A DNA stretch of 64,000 nt from Acidobacteriota bacterium. Its GTDB lineage: Bacteria; Acidobacteriota; Holophagae; Holophagales; Holophagaceae. A program made the translations under genes and the position numbers. Positions 32,869-43,489 of this stretch are shown here, in pieces. The stretch lies in NCBI GenBank assembly GCA_016195985.1, contig JACPYP010000022.1, positions 1 to 64,000 on the forward strand, read 5' to 3'. How positions within the stretch are numbered: position 1 is the first letter of the stretch; each line of letters opens with the position of its first letter. The notes beneath the pieces are model-generated. The model was not told where the DNA came from, did not search any database, and saw only the letters and a list, made by a program, of their open reading frames with translations.

Positions 32869-34101
32869 CTATCGATTCGCTGGAGCCTGGCCAAGCGCGG
32901 CCTCGTACACGCCAAGGTAGGCCTCCGCCGTCTTCGCCCAGGTCCGCAGGGAGATCCGGGCCTTGCCCCGGGCCGCCAGCTCCCGGGCGAACCCCTCATC
33001 CATCCAGAGCTTCCGGAGCGCGGCAGCCATATCCGCCGGATTGAACGGATCGAACACCAGGGCGTCCTCGCCCACGGCTTCGGGAATGCCACAGACGGCC
33101 GCCGCCGCCAGCGGCTTCTGGAGGGCCATCGCTTCCAGCACGGGAATGCCCGGCCCCCCCTCGAACAGGGTCGGCACCACCACCAGCTGGGAGGCCACGT
33201 AGAGGGACCGGACTTCGGCTTCGGAGCGCAGGCCGAGCCAGTGGATCTGGCCTTCCAGCCCCAGTTCGGCGCTCCGCTCCAGCAGTCGCGGGTGGTGCTC
33301 GTTCAAGTGGCCGCAGCAGGCCAAGGGGATCACGATTCCCTGCTCCTTCAGCGCGGCCAGCGCCTCGAAAAGCCGGGCGTGGTTCTTGTGGGCCCAGGTC
33401 TGGGCCGGATAGAAGGCGAACCGCTCGGGCAGGCCCAGGGCGGCGCAGCAGGCCGCCGCATCCCCTGGGCTGGGAACCTGGCTGAGGTCCCAGGTGGGGG
33501 CCAGTGGAATGGCGTGCACCTTGTCTGCGGACACCGGCAGGTGGGCCAGGATGTCCCTGCGGGTCCACTCGTCGGCCACGCAGATGGCCGCGGCGGCCTG
33601 GGCGGATTCGCCGAAGCGCTGGCGGCGCTTGGCGAGGTCCCTCGGAGAAAAGAACTCCGGGAAATGCTCGTGCTGGATATCCGCCAGGTTCATGACGTAG
33701 GGCAGATTCCAGTGCTTCGGCGGCCGCGGGTGGATGACCTGGGTGGGCACATGGACGATGGTGTCCGCGGCCCAGCTTTCCGGAAACCGGAATCCACGCT
33801 GGAAGGGCCGCGCCAGGGCCAGGGAAACCCGCCTGCCGGGGCCTGGAGGATCCAGAGCCCGTTCGATGGCCTGGCCGGAGCCCCACTTGCCCAGGCCTGA
33901 GGCATCCAGGGTTTCGAAGGCGCCGGCCAAGGGGAAGTGCTGCTCCCAGGCGGCGTGTCCCACCGCCACCAGGGTCTGGAGCGGAAACCCGGCGTGGGCG
34001 GGCACGTGCTGCGCCAGACACTGGGCCAGGCGGGCGGCGCCGCCGACCCGCAGGGGGTCCATGTCTATGAAGTTGAAGACCAGTCGTTTTAATCGAGGCA
34101 T
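32869..34101 (-). CDS. Family 4 (GT-B) glycosyltransferase
   Basis: 410 residues. The N-terminus [26 protein letters not shown] is a Rossmann start, and the C-terminal half carries [22 protein letters not shown] and the nucleotide-sugar site [26 protein letters not shown], where GxP and the glutamates (E..E) are family hallmarks. An upstream Met (34137) would add 12 residues; the chosen ATG has GGA seven bases before it. It is the first gene of the minus-strand glycosylation operon and diverges from gmd across about 116 bp. Confidence 0.87.
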   Translation of the reverse strand: MPRLKRLVFNFIDMDPLRVGGAARLAQCLAQHVPAHAGFPLQTLVAVGHAAWEQHFPLAGAFETLDASGLGKWGSGQAIERALDPPGPGRRVSLALARPFQRGFRFPESWAADTIVHVPTQVIHPRPPKHWNLPYVMNLADIQHEHFPEFFSPRDLAKRRQRFGESAQAAAAICVADEWTRRDILAHLPVSADKVHAIPLAPTWDLSQVPSPGDAAACCAALGLPERFAFYPAQTWAHKNHARLFEALAALKEQGIVIPLACCGHLNEHHPRLLERSAELGLEGQIHWLGLRSEAEVRSLYVASQLVVVPTLFEGGPGIPVLEAMALQKPLAAAAVCGIPEAVGEDALVFDPFNPADMAAALRKLWMDEGFARELAARGKARISLRTWAKTAEAYLGVYEAALGQAPANR

Positions 34102-34185
34102 CCGTTCCAGTTTGGCACAGCGTCCGGGGAGTTGCATGGAAGAGGATCCGCCGGTCGCATGGAACCGGCTCGGCCGCAGATCCGG

Positions 34186-34194
34186 TGATATCCT
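34186..34194 (+). promoter_or_regulatory. Possible extended -10 promoter element of gmd
   Basis: TGATATCCT (TG-N-TATCCT) lies 15 bases before the Shine-Dalgarno and 23 before the TTG start of gmd, in the divergent intergenic region. No clear -35 box is seen, as expected for extended -10 promoters. Confidence 0.35.
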
Positions 34195-34217
34195 GGCTCC
34201 AATCCCTCGGAGGCTTC

Positions 34218-35264
34218 TTGTCACAGCAGGTTGCACTGATCACCGGCATCACCGGCCAGGACGGCAGCTATCTGGCGGAATTCCTGCTCAAGAAAGGCTA
34301 CGAGGTCCACGGGGTGGTGCGCCGCGCCTCCAACTTCAACACCGACCGCATCGACCACATCTACGTGGATCCCCATCAGCAGGGCCGCCTGCAGCTCCAC
34401 TACGGCGACCTGGCGGATTCCGGCGCCCTCCGGAACCTGCTGGAGGAAGTGCGCCCCGCGGAGATCTACAACCTGGGCGCGCAAAGCCATGTCCGGGTGA
34501 GCTTCGACCAGCCCGAATTCACGGTGGATGTGGTGGGGATGGGGGTGATCCGCCTCCTGGAGGCCGTGCGTGGCCACCAGAAGCACACGGGGCGGCAGGT
34601 GAAGCTCTACCAGGCGGGCAGTTCCGAAATGTTCGGTTCCGCCAAGCCCCGCCAGCATGAGCTGACCCGCTTCGAGCCCCGCAGCCCCTACGCTTGCGCC
34701 AAGGCCTATGGCCACTACCAGATGGTGAACCACCGCGAGAGCTACGGATTGTTCGCCGCCAACGGCATCCTCTTCAACCACGAAAGCCCGCGCCGGGGCG
34801 AGACCTTCGTCACCCGGAAGATCACCCGAGCCGCCACCCGCATCAAGCTCGGCCTCCAGGACAAGGTCTACCTGGGCAACCTCGACGCCCGGCGGGACTG
34901 GGGCTTCGCCGGCGACTACGTGGAGGCCATGTGGCTCATGCTCCAGCAGGAGCGGCCCGATGATTTCGTGATCGCCACCGGCGAGAGCATCACCATCCGC
35001 GATTTTCTCGGCCTGGTGTTCGAAGCGCTGGACCTGGACTGGAAGCAGCACGTGGAAATCGACCCCCGGTACTTCCGCCCCGCCGAAGTGGACCACCTGG
35101 AAGGCGATGCAGGCAAGGCTTCCCGCCTGATGGGATGGGAGCCCAAAACCGACGTCAAGACCCTCGCGAAGATGATGGTGGATGCGGATCTGAGGCTGGC
35201 CGAACGGGAACTGGTGCTCCGGGATGCCGGGCACGAAGGGGCTCCCCGCGGCGGATACCGCTAA
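34218..35264 (+). CDS. gmd: GDP-mannose 4,6-dehydratase
   Basis: It converts GDP-mannose to GDP-4-keto-6-deoxymannose, the precursor of GDP-fucose, rhamnose and related deoxyhexoses. 348 residues. The opening [27 protein letters not shown] is diagnostic, as are [46 protein letters not shown] (YxxxK) and [22 protein letters not shown] use the TTG at 34218 because GGAGG sits four bases before it; the track GTG at 34185 lies too early. A methyltransferase gene and an fcl-like gene follow. Confidence 0.95.
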   Translation: MSQQVALITGITGQDGSYLAEFLLKKGYEVHGVVRRASNFNTDRIDHIYVDPHQQGRLQLHYGDLADSGALRNLLEEVRPAEIYNLGAQSHVRVSFDQPEFTVDVVGMGVIRLLEAVRGHQKHTGRQVKLYQAGSSEMFGSAKPRQHELTRFEPRSPYACAKAYGHYQMVNHRESYGLFAANGILFNHESPRRGETFVTRKITRAATRIKLGLQDKVYLGNLDARRDWGFAGDYVEAMWLMLQQERPDDFVIATGESITIRDFLGLVFEALDLDWKQHVEIDPRYFRPAEVDHLEGDAGKASRLMGWEPKTDVKTLAKMMVDADLRLAERELVLRDAGHEGAPRGGYR

Positions 35265-35266
35265 CC

Positions 35267-35976
35267 ATGGCCTCCCTGCGATCCTTCCTCCGGGCCCTCC
35301 GCTCCGGCCAAAAGGCCTCCGGCATCGAGTCGATCATTCCGCCCGAGATCAAGAACGATGGATTCTACGCGGCCATCCTCGAACTGGCTTCGACGGTGGA
35401 GGCCCGCCACATCCTGGAGATCGGATCCTCCTCCGGCCAGGGCAGCACCGATGCTTTCGCCCGAGGCATCGCGCTCAATCCCGCCAGGCCCCAGCTGCAT
35501 TGCATGGAGATCTCCAAGACGCGCTTCGCGGCGCTGCGGGACCACTACGCCGGCAACCCCCAGGTCAAGGTCTACAACGCATCCTCCGTTCCCGCCGAGG
35601 AACTGCCCAGCGCCGAGGAGGTGGCCGCCTTCTACCGGGCCCACACCACCAAGCTGAACGAATACCCCCTTGAACAGGTCCTCGCCTGGCTGGAGGCGGA
35701 TCGCGCCTACATGAGCGGCTCCGCCATTCCGGACGGCATCCGCCACATCCAGTCCCAGGCCGGGGTGGGACAGTTCGACCTCGTGTTGATCGACGGTTCG
35801 GAATTCACCGGCGAGCCCGAACTGGAGCGGGTGCACGGTGCGGCGTGGATCCTTCTCGACGACGTGAACGCCCACAAGAATTTCCGCAACTACCGCCGCC
35901 TCCGCGAGGATCCCGCCTACCGGCTGGTCCGCGAGGACTGGCAGGTGCGCAACGGCTTCGCCATTTTCCAGCGGGT

Positions 35977-35980
<4 letters not shown>
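35267..35980 (+). CDS. Class I SAM-dependent methyltransferase-like protein
   Basis: 237 residues with a Rossmann motif I, RHILEIGSSSGQGSTDAFARG, then HCMEISKTRFAALRDHYAGNPQVKVYN (motif II region), FDLVLIDGSEFTGEPEL and WILLDDVNAHKNFRNYRRL. The layout resembles the TylF/CmcI-like O-methyltransferases that act on sugars and natural products. It sits between gmd and fcl: two bases after the gmd stop and overlapping the fcl start by ATGA, so a role in decorating the deoxyhexose is a fair inference. The track start 44 codons earlier lies inside gmd. Confidence 0.72.
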
Positions 35981-36932
<952 letters not shown>

Positions 36933-36933
<1 letters not shown>

Positions 36934-37021
36934 GGCCTGTTTTCAAAGTGGATGCGAGCCGCGACGCCGGGCAAAGGGCGGCGTCCTTTGCCCGGCCGCA
37001 CCCCACTTTGAAAACAGGCCC
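36933..37021. mobile_element. 89-bp MITE-like element with 19-bp perfect terminal inverted repeats, TA-flanked
   Basis: Left end GGGCCTGTTTTCAAAGTGG, right end its exact complement, with TA on both sides (36931-36932 and 37022-37023). Inside is a second perfect stem, CCGGGCAAAGG and CCTTTGCCCGG, so the whole unit folds into one long hairpin. It has no coding capacity. The subterminal bases (GATGCGAGCCGCGACG at one end, GGCCGCACC at the other) match the 337-bp element at 54324 in the opposite orientation. TA duplications suggest past mobilisation by an IS with TA target sites (IS630 or an IS5 subgroup); this is inferred. Confidence 0.78.
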
Positions 37022-38031
37022 TAGTAGGAGGTCCCCTCCAGCAATCCCTCCAGGGCTTGACTCACAGCACCGGCATCCATGGCGTCCATGCACGGATGGC
37101 CGGGAACGGGGCAACCCAGCCGCAGGCAGCCCAGGCACGGCACCGGGTCGTTCCGGAGGATGACCACCCTGGGTCCCTGGGGCGCCGTCAGAGTGGGCCG
37201 CGTGGGGCCAAACACCGCCACCAGCGGAACGTGGCTGGCCGCCACGATGTGCGACAGGCCCGAATCGTTGCCCGCCACGGCGGCGGCGCGGGCCACCAGC
37301 GCCGCGGAAACCGCGAGGCTGGTCTTTCCGCACAGATCGGGAATGCCGGGGAAGACGCCCCTCAGGGCTTCTGCCTGTTCCAGATCCTCGTGATGGTTGC
37401 CGCCCAGCATCACGTGGGGAACGCCCTGGGCCCGGAGCCGCCCGATGACCTCCACCCAGATGCCGGTGCCCAGGCGCTTCACGGCCGCAGCGGCGCTGAG
37501 CCCCAGACCCACGAAGGGGCCTTCCACTCCCAGCCCGCGCAGCAGGAGATCCGCCTGGTCCATGGCCGCCGCGCGGGGGCGGAAAGGCTCGGGATCCGAT
37601 GCGGAAACCGCCGGAAAGGCCCGGCGCAGAACGTCCCGGTAGCGGTCCAGCTGGTGATCCTCCCGGCCCTTGAAGGGGATCGAATGGGAGGCCAGGAAGC
37701 GCCCCCCGCTCTCGGACCAGCCCGCGCGGATGGGCGTCCTGGCGAGGGCTCCGGCCAGCAGCCCGCGGGTGCTGCGGGGCAGGTTGATGACACCTCCGGC
37801 CCGGTGGGTCCGGAGCAGCCGGGCCATCGGCAGGGCGCCAGGCTTTCCGGCGTCAGGCACCGCCGCGGCGAAGGTGGCGGAGCCCTCGAACAAATCCATG
37901 ATGGGGGGTGGCCCCCAAGCCACCAGGCTGTGTCCCAGGGCCCTCAAGGGCGACACCGCCTGGGTGATCATCATCGCGTCGCCAATGAACCGGGGCATGC
38001 GCACCCACAGCGCGCCCTCAGGAATGGACAT
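37021..38031 (-). CDS. Glycosyltransferase family 9 (heptosyltransferase-like)
   Basis: 336 residues of the ADP-heptose:LPS heptosyltransferase fold. N-terminal ALWVRMPRFIGDAMMITQAVSPLRAL is the GT9 acceptor-domain opening; the C-terminal half has VGLGLSAAAAVKRLGTGIWVEVI, VARAAAVAGNDSGLSHIVAASHVPLVAVFGPTRP, the nucleotide-sugar site, and a Cys-rich end (CLGCLRLGCPVPGHPCMD) often seen in this family. It probably adds a core sugar to lipid A. Its TAG stop is made from the flanking TA and terminal base of the 89-bp element. It overlaps the next GT9 gene by 14 bases. Confidence 0.87.
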   Translation of the reverse strand: MSIPEGALWVRMPRFIGDAMMITQAVSPLRALGHSLVAWGPPPIMDLFEGSATFAAAVPDAGKPGALPMARLLRTHRAGGVINLPRSTRGLLAGALARTPIRAGWSESGGRFLASHSIPFKGREDHQLDRYRDVLRRAFPAVSASDPEPFRPRAAAMDQADLLLRGLGVEGPFVGLGLSAAAAVKRLGTGIWVEVIGRLRAQGVPHVMLGGNHHEDLEQAEALRGVFPGIPDLCGKTSLAVSAALVARAAAVAGNDSGLSHIVAASHVPLVAVFGPTRPTLTAPQGPRVVILRNDPVPCLGCLRLGCPVPGHPCMDAMDAGAVSQALEGLLEGTSY

Positions 38032-39166
38032 GGGGCTCCCCTGGAGCCGTGGCCCCCAGCAGGCGCCCTTCGGACTCCATGACCAGCCCCTCGAGCAGGT
38101 TCCAGACCCGCAGGGGCGTCACCCGGTGGGCCGTGCCCTGGATCTCTTCCGGCCCCAGCGGGGTGGGATCGTCGGACACGTCGATGCACGGCCCACGGAC
38201 GGAGAGGGCGAAGGGCCCCAAGGGATTGATGAGCTGCTCTGGAGAAACGCCGTTCACCGTCACCGTGGGGCGGCCCGTGCCCGCCGCCGTGTGGGCCAGG
38301 CCCGTGTCCACCGCCACATTGCCCCAGGCCCGGCTCTGGATGGCGCAGGCCTCGGGCATGGTGGTCTGGCCCGTCAGGTTCCAGGAACCGGGCACGTCCT
38401 GGGCCAGCCGATCCCCCAGCTCGACTTCGTCGGGCCCGCCCAGCCACACCACGCCGAAGCCCTTCTCCCTGGCGATCCGCGCGATGCCGGTCCACTGGGC
38501 GATTTCCGGAAACCAGCGCTTGTTGAAGCCCCGGGTGCCGAAGGCCAGGGTGATGAAAGGAGCCCCCTGCCATCCGGCCTGGCGCAGCTTTGCGAAACCG
38601 CCCTCGCCCCCCAGCCGCTCCGGCCGCATGGGCATCCACTCCAGCCGCGAGCTGCCCGTGAGCTGCTCCAGCAGAGGCTCGTAGCGGCGCACCAGGTGGA
38701 TGGGCAGGTCCCGGTAGATGAAGGGGTAGTGGTAGAGGAGGGACAGGCTGTTGTCCGCGATGCCGGCCCGGATGGGGACCCCGGCGGTCCAGGCCGCGAA
38801 GGCCAGGCGGGCCGACTGGCTGAGGTTGATGAAGGCCACGGGCGGCTGCTTCCGCCAGCGGCGGATCAGGCCCCAGGGATCCGGTTTCTGATCCTTCCCG
38901 GCCTCGATGACGCTTTCGGCGATGAATTCCGGATGGGCCTCGCTGAAGATGGCAGCGCCGATGGCATGGCCCACGGCCACCCAGCGGATGGTTTTACCCT
39001 GGGCGGCCGCCACGGCGTTCCAGGATTGCTGCAGGCCGTGCAGGAAGGGGATGGAGAAGATGACATCGCCCAGCTGCCGGGGGAAGCGGATCCAGACTTC
39101 GGGCTGATCGAAGGATGGGAGCAACTCCCGCAGCCGCTCCTGCCCCGGTTTGACCTTGCCCACCAC
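38018..39166 (-). CDS. Glycosyltransferase family 9 (heptosyltransferase-like)
   Basis: 382 residues and the first gene of the GT9 pair. VWIRFPRQLGDVIFSIPFLHGLQQ is the GT9 start, FINLSQSARLAFAAWTAGVPIRAGI the middle, and ITLAFGTRGFNKRWFPEIAQW with WGNVAVDTGLAHTAAGTGRPTVTVNG the donor site. It differs enough from its partner to act on another position of the LPS core. It ends 14 bases inside the partner's start, so translation is coupled. The next upstream gene is divergent (cyclophilin, 84 bp away). Confidence 0.87.
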   Translation of the reverse strand: MVGKVKPGQERLRELLPSFDQPEVWIRFPRQLGDVIFSIPFLHGLQQSWNAVAAAQGKTIRWVAVGHAIGAAIFSEAHPEFIAESVIEAGKDQKPDPWGLIRRWRKQPPVAFINLSQSARLAFAAWTAGVPIRAGIADNSLSLLYHYPFIYRDLPIHLVRRYEPLLEQLTGSSRLEWMPMRPERLGGEGGFAKLRQAGWQGAPFITLAFGTRGFNKRWFPEIAQWTGIARIAREKGFGVVWLGGPDEVELGDRLAQDVPGSWNLTGQTTMPEACAIQSRAWGNVAVDTGLAHTAAGTGRPTVTVNGVSPEQLINPLGPFALSVRGPCIDVSDDPTPLGPEEIQGTAHRVTPLRVWNLLEGLVMESEGRLLGATAPGEPHVHS

Positions 39167-39249
39167 ACCACCTCCAGTGGTTCATTGTGCCCGAAGGGCC
39201 GCTCCGGCACGGAGCGGAACCGGTAGCATGGGACATCCCCGAGGTCCCC

Positions 39250-41067
39250 ATGCGCCCCCTGCTCAGCCCCCTTTCGCTGTTGCTGCTCGCTTCCCAGGCT
39301 GCCCTCGCGCTGGCCGGACCGCAGGCCAAAGCGCTCCGGTTCACAACCCGCGAAGCCATCCAAGCCGAGTGGTCGCGCCAGCCTCTCGCCTTCACGGACT
39401 CCGAGAAAGCCGCCCTGTCACCCGCGGAGCGGGCGCTGCTGGAGCGGGCCCAGCAGCGCATCGGCGCGCCAGGCGCTTCACCTCTGCTGCCGCCCGAACT
39501 GGAAAAGCCCACCCTTGAAGTCTGGGAGGCCAAGGCCCAGGCGGCCCGCACGCCGCAGGACCGCTTCACGGCACTGTTCTTCCTCAACCGCCTGAGAAGC
39601 CCCAAGGCCCTGGACACCCTCGATGGCCTGGGCCCCTCCGATGCCGCCGCCTGGCCCCGCCACCTGCACCTGGAAGCGGCCATCGCCTCGGCCCGGCTGA
39701 ACGGCGCCGTGGTTTCGCCTGGCCTCCAGGCCTTCCTCGACGCCCTGCACAAGGCGGGCAAGGTGGAGCCCGTGCGGGCCCAGGCCGCCCGGCTGCGCCT
39801 GGTCATGGCGGGCAAGGAGAAGGAGCTGCTGCCCCCGGTGAAGGCCACGCCGGGCAGCCTGATCGCCCTGCTGGATGCCTGGAACCGCGCCCCGTGGGCG
39901 CAGCGGCGGGAACTGGCCCTGAGCGCCTTCAAGACCCTCAGCCCCGAATCGCCCATCTGGCCCAGGCTGGGCGTGCAGCGGCCCACGCAGGCTGCGCTGG
40001 ACCAGGCCTGCGTCGGCATCCTTTCCCGCCTGTCCGAAGGGGTGCCGAACCCCGCCCCGGCGGAAGCCTTCCAGGCCCAGGGCGCCCCCTGGGCCTGCGC
40101 CGCCAGCCCCCTGGCCACCTGGTACGGCTACCAGGCCCTGGCGAAGCTGGAGACGTCCCTGCCCTCCATCCAAAAGGCCCTGGCGCAGGAGCCGCCCATG
40201 GGCGCCACGACGCCGCTCATGCTGGGCACCCTGCTCCCCGCCCTGAGGAAGCAGAGCCCCGCCCAGGCGGACCGGGTGCGCGACAGCCTCCTGGCGGGCA
40301 GGGATCCCCTGGGCCGGGCGGCCGCCATCGAGGACCTTCCGGCGGCCCCTGCGGATCTGGCCGCGCTCACCCAGCGGACCTGGGCGGACGGACAGTTCGA
40401 ATCCCAGCAGACCCTCATCCAGAGCTACGGCCGCTGGAAGATGGCGCCGGAAGAACAAAAAAACCAGCTGCGCCCCTGGCTACAGCATCCCGACTGGACC
40501 TGCCGCTGGGAGGCCTACCAGGCCCTGGCGAAGCTGGATCCCGCCACAGCCTGGCCCGCCGCGCCGAAGCCCACCAGCACCCACGAGGCCATTCTGAAAG
40601 AAGCCGCCCGCCTGGCTGAGCGCGGCCGCCCCGTGCGGCTCCGCATCACCTTCTCCGGGAAACGCAGCGTCACGCTCCGCCTCGATCCCGCGGTGGCCCC
40701 CATGAACATCGCCAACCTGGTGCTGCTGGCACGGGCCGGGTATTTCAACGGGCGGCTGGTCCCCCGGGTGGTGCCGGACTTCGTGGTGCAGATGGGCTCG
40801 CCCTTCGACACCATGGACGGAGGCCCCGGCTACAACGTGCGCTGCGAGGACAGCCTCGCCTGGTACGGACCCGGCAGCGTGGGCATGGCCCTTTCCGGCA
40901 AGGACACCGGGGGCAGCCAGTTCTTCATCACCACCAACGGCACGCCCCATCTCACGGGCAAGTACACCCGCCTGGGCGAGGTGGAACACCCCGACCAGGC
41001 CCTGCCTCTGCTCGATGACCTGGAGCTGGGCGCGCGCATCCTCGCCGTCGAAGCGCTGGAACCGTGA
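39250..41067 (+). CDS. Exported protein with C-terminal cyclophilin-type peptidyl-prolyl isomerase
   Basis: 605 residues. A signal peptide (MRPLLSPLSLLLLASQAALALAG) is followed by about 430 residues of Ala/Leu-rich helices that look like HEAT-type repeats. From about 462 comes a cyclophilin domain: VTLRLDPAVAPMNIANLVLLARAGYFNGRLVPRVVPDFVVQMG, GGPGYNVRCEDS, GSVGMALSGKDTGGSQFFIT (FxxQxG variant) and HLTGKYTRLGEV. The ATG at 39250 is chosen because it begins the signal peptide; the track start is 21 codons earlier. A periplasmic foldase or scaffold for envelope proteins is likely. The next gene, a Wzi-like protein, overlaps by ATGA-type GTGA. Confidence 0.82.
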   Translation: MRPLLSPLSLLLLASQAALALAGPQAKALRFTTREAIQAEWSRQPLAFTDSEKAALSPAERALLERAQQRIGAPGASPLLPPELEKPTLEVWEAKAQAARTPQDRFTALFFLNRLRSPKALDTLDGLGPSDAAAWPRHLHLEAAIASARLNGAVVSPGLQAFLDALHKAGKVEPVRAQAARLRLVMAGKEKELLPPVKATPGSLIALLDAWNRAPWAQRRELALSAFKTLSPESPIWPRLGVQRPTQAALDQACVGILSRLSEGVPNPAPAEAFQAQGAPWACAASPLATWYGYQALAKLETSLPSIQKALAQEPPMGATTPLMLGTLLPALRKQSPAQADRVRDSLLAGRDPLGRAAAIEDLPAAPADLAALTQRTWADGQFESQQTLIQSYGRWKMAPEEQKNQLRPWLQHPDWTCRWEAYQALAKLDPATAWPAAPKPTSTHEAILKEAARLAERGRPVRLRITFSGKRSVTLRLDPAVAPMNIANLVLLARAGYFNGRLVPRVVPDFVVQMGSPFDTMDGGPGYNVRCEDSLAWYGPGSVGMALSGKDTGGSQFFITTNGTPHLTGKYTRLGEVEHPDQALPLLDDLELGARILAVEALEP

Positions 41068-42377
41068 ACGGGCGGGACCGGCCGCTCCTTTTTCGCGTCC
41101 ATTCGCGTTTTTCGCGGCTGTCCTTCCTGCTTCTGTCCGCGGGTTCCGGAGCCTTCGCCCAGGCGCCCATGCTTCAGGATGGGACCTCGGCCCTGCGGCA
41201 GGCCCGGCTGGATTGGGCCCAAGGCCAACCTCCCCTGGAGCCCTCGCCCCTGCCTTCCTTCGAGGTGGGCTGGGGCGGCGCGGGCGCGGACGGGATCTAC
41301 ACGCCGCTGCCACAGGGGGAGGGCCTGGGATCCGCCCTCCAGGGCTGGGGCCTGGGCCTCCAGGGCCGTTACGTGCATGGTGGCTGGTCCGTTTCCGTCA
41401 CCCTGCTGGGCCTGCGGGACCATGCCTCCACCCGCGGCCTCCTGCATCGCGCGGCCCTGGCCTACCAAGGGGAGTCCGGCTGGCGCCTGGCCCTGGAGCA
41501 GACCCCCTTCGATTGGGGCGGCGGGCTCCTGGGCGGCGGATTGCTGGATGGCTCGTCCCGGTCCTTTCCGCGGCTCAGCCTGAGCACGCCCGAGACCGGA
41601 ATCCTCGGCGTCCGATGGCGCGTGGAAACCTTCGCGGGCCGCCTGGAAACCACCCCGGCCGTTCCCGAATGGATCTCCGACCGCCAGGCGCGCCTGGCCG
41701 CCCGCGCGGCCGGGCAGGACCCGGGCCGTCCGCGCCTGGATGGCGCCCTTCTGCGCGGACGCCTCGGCGACTGGGCCGAGCTCGGGTTGGGCGCCCTGAG
41801 CCTGGGCGGGCCGGGCGGGCCATCCAGGCGCTCCCAGTCCCTGGTGGAAGCCAAGATCCGGATTCCCGCTCTGGCCCGGGCCCTGGGAGCCCAGGGCGCC
41901 TCGCTCCAGGTGAGCCGCAGCGCCGCCGCCGAAGGTTCCGCCCTGGCCTGGACTCCGGCCCGGAACCTGGCGAACCTGCTGATCGTCTGGGACGGCTGGG
42001 ATCTCGGCGCAGAGTATGCGGCGGCCGCGCCGGCCCCGGCCGGCCCTTCCCCTGAAGCCAGGCTCCTCGCCGGCTTCTCCAGCCATGGTGATCCCCTGGG
42101 CGACGGCTACTGGCGGCAGTGGACCACCCGGTCCCTCGCCCTGGGGATGCCCCTTTTCCTGGAAGGCCAGGGCCGCATCCGGCTGACGCGGGCCACTGCC
42201 CCCCCGGAGGACCGGCCCGGCGGCTCCGCCGCCTGGTTTCTCCAGGCCGAGGCCCAGTGGCGCACGTCCACCGGGCGCCTGGGGGCATCCCTGGCCTCGC
42301 TGCGCCAGGAGCCCGGCGCCCAAGGCCCCCATTGGGGCTGGAGCTTCAGCGTCTTCCAGTCGTTCCGGGTGTTCTGA
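41064..42377 (+). CDS. Wzi-like capsule assembly / outer membrane beta-barrel protein (short paralog)
   Basis: 437 residues from a GTG that overlaps the cyclophilin stop (GTGA). The signal peptide is LSFLLLSAGSGAFAQAP, followed by MLQDGTSALRQARLDWAQGQ, the same opening as the Wzi-like gene at 27468. Strand-rich sequence follows, ending FQSFRVF with a terminal Phe, as in outer membrane barrels. It is about 100 residues shorter than its relative, mostly in the middle. Co-translation with a periplasmic cyclophilin suggests the foldase may help it fold, which is inference. Confidence 0.7.
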   Translation: MNGRDRPLLFRVHSRFSRLSFLLLSAGSGAFAQAPMLQDGTSALRQARLDWAQGQPPLEPSPLPSFEVGWGGAGADGIYTPLPQGEGLGSALQGWGLGLQGRYVHGGWSVSVTLLGLRDHASTRGLLHRAALAYQGESGWRLALEQTPFDWGGGLLGGGLLDGSSRSFPRLSLSTPETGILGVRWRVETFAGRLETTPAVPEWISDRQARLAARAAGQDPGRPRLDGALLRGRLGDWAELGLGALSLGGPGGPSRRSQSLVEAKIRIPALARALGAQGASLQVSRSAAAEGSALAWTPARNLANLLIVWDGWDLGAEYAAAAPAPAGPSPEARLLAGFSSHGDPLGDGYWRQWTTRSLALGMPLFLEGQGRIRLTRATAPPEDRPGGSAAWFLQAEAQWRTSTGRLGASLASLRQEPGAQGPHWGWSFSVFQSFRVF

Positions 42378-42426
42378 ACTGATCGCCCCGGCTGCGCTAT
42401 CCTGGTGACTACCGCTCGAGGTCCGA

Positions 42427-43089
42427 ATGGCGCTGTCCCGCGATCAACTTGTCCGCCGTGCCGCGCAGGAACTGCGCGACGGCTACTACGTGAACCTCGG
42501 CATCGGCATTCCCACCATGGTGGCCAACGTCATCCCCGAGGGCATGGAGGTGATCCTGCAGAGCGAGAACGGGCTGCTGGGCATCGGCCCCTTCCCCACG
42601 CCCGAAGAGGTGGATGCCGATCTCATCAACGCGGGCAAGCAGACCGTCACCAGCGCTCCCGGCGCCAGCTTCTTCAGCAGCGCGGACAGCTTCGGCATGA
42701 TCCGCGGCGGCAAGATCGACCTCAGCATCCTCGGCGCCATGCAGGTGGACATGGAGGGCAACCTGGCCAACTGGATGATCCCCGGCAAGATGGTCAAGGG
42801 CATGGGCGGCGCCATGGATCTCGTCGCCGCCGCCAAGCGCGTGGTGGTGGTGATGGAACACACCAACAAGAACGGCGAGTTCAAGATCCTCCGCAAGTGC
42901 AACCTGCCCCTTACGGGCCAGCGCTGCGTGCACCGCATCATCACGGATCTGGCTGTCATCGACGTGGTGCCCGGCCGCGAGGGCCTGCGCCTGGTGGAAG
43001 TGGCCCCCGGGGTCACCCGCGAGGAAGTGCAGGCGAAGACCGAACCCCCGCTGGTCATGGACCAGGCCACGGTGATGACCGGCATCTGA
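42427..43089 (+). CDS. 3-oxoacid CoA-transferase subunit B
   Basis: 220 residues of the family I CoA-transferase beta subunit (ScoB/AtoA). [24 protein letters not shown] is the start of the fold, and the catalytic glutamate lies in [38 protein letters not shown] and [19 protein letters not shown] complete it. These enzymes move CoA between succinate or acetate and 3-keto acids and need an alpha subunit, normally encoded just upstream. No such gene is present in this window: the upstream neighbour is the Wzi-like gene and the downstream one a small lipoprotein. The partner must be elsewhere or lost. Confidence 0.93.
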   Translation: MALSRDQLVRRAAQELRDGYYVNLGIGIPTMVANVIPEGMEVILQSENGLLGIGPFPTPEEVDADLINAGKQTVTSAPGASFFSSADSFGMIRGGKIDLSILGAMQVDMEGNLANWMIPGKMVKGMGGAMDLVAAAKRVVVVMEHTNKNGEFKILRKCNLPLTGQRCVHRIITDLAVIDVVPGREGLRLVEVAPGVTREEVQAKTEPPLVMDQATVMTGI

Positions 43090-43099
43090 AGGCCTGACC

Positions 43100-43489
43100 A
43101 TGCTTCGATCCCTCTCCCTCGCCACCCTCGCCCTGACCTTCGCCTGCAGCGCCCCGGAAACCACCTGGCCTCCCACGCCCGGCGCGCCATCCCCAGCGCC
43201 CGAGGCCGCCAAGCGGGCCGAAGCCTTCGTCCCTGTCCTGAATCTGCGCCCCAGGGGCATCAGCCTGTCCGCGGGCGCCACCCAAGTCTTCCAGGCGGAA
43301 ATCAACTACCCCGAAGGCATGCGCTACCTGAGACAGCCCGTGAAATGGGAAGTCGTGGAGGCAGGCGGAGGCACCGTCAGCGGCGGCGGTCTCTACACCG
43401 CGCCGGCAGCGGCTGGCGTCTACCACGTGAAGGTCACCCGCGAGGATTTCCCAGAAGTCACCGCCACGGCGACCGTCACGGTGAAGTGA
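43100..43489 (+). CDS. Small Ig-like lipoprotein
   Basis: 129 residues. The signal peptide ends LALTFAC with the next residues SAPETT, a lipobox. A Pro/Ala-rich linker (about 24-40) leads to a single domain with the look of bacterial Ig-like repeats: GISLSAGATQVFQAEI, VKWEVVEAGGGTVSGGGLYTAPAAAGVYHVKV. The stop overlaps the pyrD start (TGATG). The function is unknown; a surface or periplasmic adhesive or structural role is typical of the fold. Confidence 0.72.
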   Translation: MLRSLSLATLALTFACSAPETTWPPTPGAPSPAPEAAKRAEAFVPVLNLRPRGISLSAGATQVFQAEINYPEGMRYLRQPVKWEVVEAGGGTVSGGGLYTAPAAAGVYHVKVTREDFPEVTATATVTVK

